Shown here: one piece after another, positions 58,656-64,000 of the stretch | How the letters are laid out: each line of letters starts with the position of its first letter | Numbering within the stretch: the stretch's first letter is position 1 | Source of the DNA: Thelephora terrestris | Taxonomy: Eukaryota; Basidiomycota; Agaricomycetes; Thelephorales; Thelephoraceae | Length of the DNA stretch: 64,000 nt | Direction: 5' to 3' | NCBI GenBank assembly: GCA_015956445.1 | Contig: WIUZ02000001.1 | Coordinates: forward strand, 62,001-126,000 | The notes under the pieces: model-generated | Database searches by the model: none | The model's input: only the letters and a program-made list of their open reading frames with translations | Told to the model about the DNA's origin: nothing | Made by a program: the position numbers and the translations under genes

Positions 58656-61600
58656 GCACAGGAAATCCATCGTCGAGGAGCTACAAATGGCCGCGCCAGT
58701 TCCTGCCTATTTCCCCCGTTTAACTTCGGATTCAAGTTGATGATCCTACGTCCGAACTCTCCTTGAGAGCCATCCGTGGACCGGCTGTTCTCTCTTCCAA
58801 GGCCTTCAACACCTTGCAGACCTTCCCCCCATCTCATGCTCGGATCCCGACCGCCCGTACTGGTGCGAATCACTGGACGCTCTTTCCTCAAGAGCTTCAA
58901 TGCTCATTTTCAAGGACCAGATGCTTGTAAGCCCGCTCTACCATGAACCCACGCCAATCCTGAACGACATGACCCTGAATTCAGGAGAACCCCAAACGTG
59001 AGCAAGCGCCACAAGTTATTCGATATCGTGGTCAACGACTGTTCGGACGAGAAAAGCCTCATCTCTCCTTCGCGCATATCGACACGATAACCGGTGCTGT
59101 TCTCCAGGCTTCAGACCCTTGAGACGCTGTTCCGTGTCAACAATCTCATCCGCGTCGACTTGGTTCCCACTGCGACAATCCACAAGGCTGGATGTATACG
59201 GGGACCAACACGAACACCGCTGCTGTCAGAAAGGCATTCCTGTGCATTCGAAATTTCATCTTCGCAACTTCCAACGTCCCAAACCAAGGTGTCACTTTCT
59301 GACTTTCAAGGGGTCGGCCTCGCTTCCCGAACATTTCTGTGATTTGGAGAAGCTCCTGACCATTTTGATTCGACTTACGCCATTGCGGACGACTCGAAAC
59401 GGCGCCTTACCGAGGCTGTCGCTCCTGGGACCAGCGACAGCAAGTTGAAGAGTACCTACGGCGGGCGACAAGGCTACACTAATCCCCTTATTGTCCACTT
59501 ATCCTGTTCCCCGCTCCTTAGAGGACGCCCTCTCAACTCAAGCGGGTTAAATGTAGTTCCCAGTCTTGGAAGAAGGTCCGGGAGGTTTTTGGAAACTGTC
59601 GCGTGTTCCAGTCTAATCACTCTCGAATACAAGGCGCTTTTTACGTCTCTGGCGCCGCTCTGCCATTGCCGACTTTGTGGAGCTGGATATTACGTCTGTT
59701 ATAGGTGGGGTAACTCCTCCACTTTATTCAAAGGAGCTAACAAACAGCCAGCTCGCAGCGCACCTTCATAAGCACCCTGTATCCATGGCCCTCACGTGTT
59801 ATCCCAGCGGAATCAATCTGCGTCGTATACATCAGGAGCGTCGACCATCCTAGCACAAGGTTGACATCACGCACTTGCTCATCAAGAACCTCAGCCGTGC
59901 ATTATCGGAGAATTCCAGTTCGTGGAATACCGTCGAGCGCCGTTTCATTGACGGACCGCGCCACAAGAAACCACATCCGTGTAGCAGTTGCTGAGCTTGG
60001 TCGCTACTGGGATAAAGCTAACTGGAGTCGGTAGTATACATATTGTGCAGGTTGATCGTGATCACTGTATATCATCGCTGGCTCTGACACGCCTCTGACA
60101 ACGAGAAATTTTCATCGCGCACAAGGTGCCAATGTTGTATATGATACCGTCATTAATACATCAAACGTAAAAGGATGAAAGGAGGCACTTCCCAAGTCGT
60201 AAGCTCATGTGGTGGTTGTTTGTTTCGCATTCTGCAACACTTTCCTAACTTTGCCTGCGAGGGTATGCTTTCGGGAGGGTGTCGCGGCTGGCTGGGGTAG
60301 TGGGTCGCTGGTCGTTTCTGCCATTGTACGCGATTCTGGGGAGAGATTTGGCAGGGCAGGCTCAGGAACAGGCATGGAAATGTCCAGAGGTGTCGTTGTA
60401 GAACTCGAGGGGCTCGAATCCCTAGTTTCATCCGCCATCTTCTCGAGGTACTGGGGAGCATCAGGAAAACTGCACATTTGCTTTTTCTGCTTAAAAAAGC
60501 GAAAAAAGCGGGAATTAGCGGAAAAAGGCACCAAAAGCATAGATCGAAAAGCAGAGACCATTTTAAAAAGCATCACAGTCGGAACATGATGTGAAATGCT
60601 TTTCCTGCTTGGTCAAGCAGGCAAAAGCACAGAAAAGCACAGTTGATTGGTGACAGCAAAATGCCATGGTAGCGTGGAGGTTATTTTACAACTGGTACTT
60701 ATGGTGCACAAACTACAAGAAACTATCATTTGGCCTTGAAAATGCACCAGACAAACATGAAGATTAGACATTAAAATCTTGTTGTAGGACTGGGGCGTTG
60801 GTCTGGCTCTCTAGGACCCCTTGAAATGTACAACACGAGCCTTGCTCGATGAACCAGCACGGGGAGCAACGAATGGCTCTTCTTATCGTTGTTTGAGCTC
60901 CACAGTTGAACCAGGAAAACAGCGCCAACGAGCACCTCCAGCGAGTTGTTGCCAGTGGATCACGGCCTCTTTCTGATAGGGAGACTCGAAGGGGGAGGTC
61001 AGACTTGTAGTGGGAGAGTTGGAGACGGGTGCCTTCATCAACAAACGTGGCAGCCCCCTGTTTTACTGATTATTTCGCCTTATTTCACCTTGTTCTCGGT
61101 TATTTGTGATTAAATAATCTAGGTCAAAAATGACGAGATCCGGAGGGTTCTAAATGGCGGGGAGCTGTCATAAACAAGATCAAATAATCACAGTAGTCAA
61201 ATAAGCTGGTGCCTCTTTTCCTGATGTTGTTGCGTGATGCGTGACATGTGACATCAGAGGCGCGAGGTCCCGGCACTGGGTTGGCGCTTTTTCACCATGC
61301 TCTTTTCAAACTCCCTCCCAGCACACCCGGTGTCAGATCTCTTTGTATGCCTACAACAAGTCCGTTCAGCAATTCTTTGTGGTTCCACAGGATTAACGCA
61401 CAGTGGTGCTCACTGTCCAACTGTGAGTTTGTCCTCTGTGTCATTTTCCGCTCGTTGTTCACAAAACTCTAAAGCGGCTGTTGTCAGGAACATGGTATTT
61501 TTAAACTTTTTATAACACGCTCTTTCTTCAAACTCTTCTTACCACTTCTTATGTTTTGAATTCTTCACACTCCTTATCCTTCACTCCATCATTCAAAACA

Positions 61601-61803
61601 CACAAACGCGCGTACCATTCCCAGCGATTCGTAACAACATGGCTATATACGGTGTTATCCAAGTCCATCAAAAGTCAACTCTATCTACAGCAGGCCTCAT
61701 GGTCATCAACTGTCCATCCTGGAGATCGAAGGACCGGCCCCTCCTCACGAGGATCTCTCCGAACATGGCGTCACCATCTTCAGCGCTCAGCTGAACCTCT
61801 AGT
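58656..61803. other. Gene-poor region outside right arm
   Basis: No supported gene. Between about 58740 and 60010, coding-like Leu/Ser-rich stretches on the plus strand are interrupted by several stops and could be an old gene remnant that I cannot name. Between 60470 and 60650, AAAAGC-type motifs recur in both orientations, suggesting a small degraded repeat. A minus-strand open frame at 60205-60576 (Ser/Pro/Thr-rich) has no domain. Confidence 0.4.
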
Positions 61804-62320
61804 CACTGGGGGCAGGGGCACCTGGAATCAGTGATTACATCTTGATTACATGGTGAGTTCATGTGCACTTTTCAATGATTGTAATCGCCGACTCCAGGTT
61901 GATTACATTTCAAATGTTACCTTGACATGTAATTCAACTGTGCCCACCAACTCCATTTGAAATTTCCTCAACATGTTCCCAAGCAATGTTTCCTGAATGT
62001 GCCCAGTGGGCACATTGTGAAAACATCTCATGTTTTTGAGCGCATTTATATTTGAGCGCATTTATATTACATCTCAGACAATCGAAGGACATGTTGATTA
62101 CATTGCAGTATCATTTTTGCCGACAGGTAAAAAACATCCCAGAAACATTTGTAGAGAACATTTCAAATGTAATTGGTGGACATTGGCTGGATTGCATGTC
62201 AAGGTAACATTTGAAATGTAATCAACCTGGAGTCGGCGATTACAATCATTGAAAAGTGCACATGAACTCACCATGTAATCAAGATGTAATCACTGATTCC
62301 AGGTGCCCTTGCCCCCAGTG
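61804..62320. mobile_element. Nonautonomous CACTA-like element, 517 bp
   Basis: Bounded by CACTGGGGGCAGGGGCACC and its inverted partner ending CCCCCAGTG, with inverted repeats of at least 125 bases. Direct 3-base AGT copies flank it (61801-61803 and 62321-62323). It has no coding capacity. The CACTG...CAGTG ends and 3-base target duplication fit CACTA/EnSpm-like elements. A run of ATTTGAGCGCATTTATA is duplicated in the middle (about 62035-62066). Confidence 0.88.
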
Positions 62321-62623
62321 AGTTCAAGCCGATAGGAAGAGATACCTTCGAGCGGACCGATCAGCCTCCCAGATGTCACTGAACTGCGGAACACCTGATT
62401 CCACATCTCCATCACCGGGTGAGTGTTCGGCAGCGCTGTCGACGTAGTCGAAGAGCAACCCTCCGTCTCCCTCGTCAGACCCCTGGGTGGGATCCTGTCG
62501 TGCGAGTCGAAGCTGGTGGCGAAGCTGGATCTCCGACTTGACCTGTCGGTAGGAACGGTTGACCCGGTATCGGAAGGATTGTCCCTCATCTCGACCAGAC
62601 TGGTCACCATCCGACTCAACTCA
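62321..62623. other. Coding-like sequence between two inserted elements
   Basis: On the minus strand this stretch is open and coding-like (segments such as SRMVTSLVEMRDNPSD and HPVMEMWNQVF), but I do not recognise the protein. It lies between two CACTA-like insertions and probably belonged to the same locus as 63463-63883. Confidence 0.35.
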
Positions 62624-63459
62624 CTGGGGGCAAGGGGTCACTTACCCAGCAGATACATTGTGATTACATTGTGATTTTTTAGACAATGTGTCCAGCCTGT
62701 AGCCAGGAGGTACATGCTGAGTTCTTTTACAAAGTACCCATCAATGTGACCACAATGTGGCCAGTGGGTCCATCTTGATCACTTTTACAAAGTGCCCATC
62801 AATTCGATCACAATGTGCCCTGTGGGTCCATACAGGATACATTGTAAAAGTATTCATCAAAGTGGCCACTGGACACTTTGTGAAAGAAACCCCTGGTTTC
62901 TTTCACAATTTGGTTCACAATGTATCCTACTGGGTGCCTGAGCCACTCATTGAGTTCTTTCAAAAAGTACCCAGCAATGCGACCACAATGTCCCCAGGGG
63001 GTTCTTCTCAATGTTTTCACAATGAACTCTCAATGTGGTTAGATTTCACAACAAAATCTCAAAGAATCCATTGAGTATCTGGTTGAATACTCTGTGGACA
63101 CATTGCTGGATAATTTATGAAAGAACTCTCAATGAGTGGCTCAGGGGTATGCTGGACACATTGTAAGCAAAATTGTGAAAGAACCCAGGGGTTTCTTTCA
63201 CAAAGTGCCCAGTGGCCACTTTGATGGACACTTTTACAATGTATCCTGCATGGACCCACAGGGCACATTGTGATCGAATTGATGGGCACTTTGTAAAAGT
63301 GATCAAGATGGACCCACTGGCCACATTGTGGTCACATTGATAGTTACTTTGTAAAAGAACTCAGCATGTACCTCATGGCTACAGGCTGGACACATTGTCT
63401 AAAAAATTACAGTGTAATCACAATGTATCTGCTGGGTAAGTGACCCCTTGCCCCCAGTG
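62624..63459. mobile_element. Foldback CACTA-like element, 836 bp
   Basis: Begins CACTGGGGGCAAGGGGTCAC and ends with its inverted partner CCCCCAGTG. ACT is directly repeated on each side (62621-62623 and 63460-63462). The inverted repeats run about 390 bases each with few mismatches, so nearly the whole element is one large palindrome. Inside the arms, a roughly 60-base unit (CTTTTACAAAGTNCCCATCAA followed by CACAATGTGNCC) recurs. No protein is encoded. It shares only its terminal ~16 bases with the element at 61804. Confidence 0.9.
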
Positions 63460-63462
63460 ACT

Positions 63463-63883
63463 GGACGCGGATAAGGATTAGCCGAAGATGAGCAACACAG
63501 TGTCGAGAGCGTTTGCAACACTGCCCTGTTGTCACCGGACGTACCTCAATGGCCCTCGGAACATCTTCGGCCCGGTCAACCTCCATGACCTCATCCTCGA
63601 TCTTGACCAGCTGACTAATCGGCTGCAACGGACAGCGCCGACAGTTCTCCTTGTCGGACTTGGCCAAAGTCGAAGCTGGAGCTGGAGTCGGAACAGGAAC
63701 CGCATTCTCGATCGGAGGCATCGCGTAGGACGACGGGCTAGGCGATGGGAGTACCACCTCGTCGGCGTACTCCAACTCAAACGGAACATCGGCTGTCCCC
63801 TGTCCAACCAAAACGGGACCTTCCTTACAGTTACAGGTCTTCTCCTGCAAGGACTCGACCTGCGCCGTCAACACAGCCACCAC
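63463..63883 (-). CDS. Unrecognised partial protein fragment
   Basis: A minus-strand open segment starting near MVAVLTAQVESLQEK, probably a short coiled coil. It continues through a Cys-containing stretch (CNCKEGP), acidic and Pro-rich sequence (VLPSPSPSSYAMPP), and ends at the flank of the 836-base element. I do not recognise it. It could be part of a host gene or of an old mobile element. It runs towards the window edge upstream, so its start is unknown. Confidence 0.35.
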
Positions 63884-64000
63884 GTCTTCAAGCTGTTCCG
63901 TCTAGAAGAAGTCTCTCAGTCATTGCATAAACCTGCAAAGGCTGAAAGAACCTTTTCATCCCTCTGAGCCAAAGCACCCTTGATGTTGTTGTCCCTGACC

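Noticed and set aside
58740-60010. Possible F-box or leucine-rich-repeat gene on the plus strand
   Set aside because: The resemblance is vague and frames are interrupted many times; I could not identify a domain with confidence.
60205-60576. Minus-strand Ser/Pro-rich open frame as a possible gene
   Set aside because: It overlaps a patch of short AAAAGC-type repeats and has no domain, conserved start or visible introns.
1-64000. Search for CRISPR arrays, bacterial operons or riboswitches
   Set aside because: The sequence is eukaryotic with spliceosomal introns throughout; no regularly spaced repeats were seen.

Overview
The window looks like nuclear DNA of an Agaricomycete-type basidiomycete. 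The evidence is many 50-80 nt GT-AG introns, NACHT-WD40 (NLR-like) genes, a TKL-type kinase with a HGDLKGAN catalytic loop, a Plavaka-type DNA transposon and a tRNA-Ser carrying a short intron.

Layout. Positions ~300-8302 form the left arm of a large inverted duplication: a NACHT-WD40 gene (+) convergent with a 2-oxoglutarate/Fe(II) oxygenase gene (-). Positions ~44211-58655 form the right arm, the same two genes in mirror orientation. The right arm is enlarged by a 6.37-kb Plavaka-type transposon (51841-58207), with inverted ends and a GCTC target duplication, inserted about 0.5 kb upstream of the NLR start codon. The right oxygenase copy looks broken; both NLR copies remain open.

The 36-kb spacer holds mostly single-copy housekeeping genes. 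In order they are: an unrecognised multi-exon gene (8.9-11.5 kb), a UBE2S-type E2 with an APC/C-docking-like tail, a short-chain dehydrogenase, a KIN4-type kinase with a KA1 tail, a secreted FAD amine oxidase, a small subunit of serine palmitoyltransferase, tRNA-Ser(CGA), an Msb1/Mug8-domain protein, uroporphyrinogen-III synthase (HEM4), a TKL kinase with a decayed neighbour copy, LSM6, a large FUSC/ER-transporter-like membrane protein, and a DUF89/ARMT1 damage-control phosphatase with two 9-nt microexons.

The last ~5 kb is gene-poor. It carries two nonautonomous CACTA-like elements (CACTG...CAGTG ends, 3-bp target duplications), inserted close together in coding-like but unrecognised sequence.

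The most interesting theme is the mirrored NLR/oxygenase module. The NTPase halves of the two NLRs are nearly identical, while their WD40 sensor halves have diverged strongly. This is the pattern expected of recognition genes. All exon structures were read by eye from splice motifs and family conservation; no alignment or search was run.
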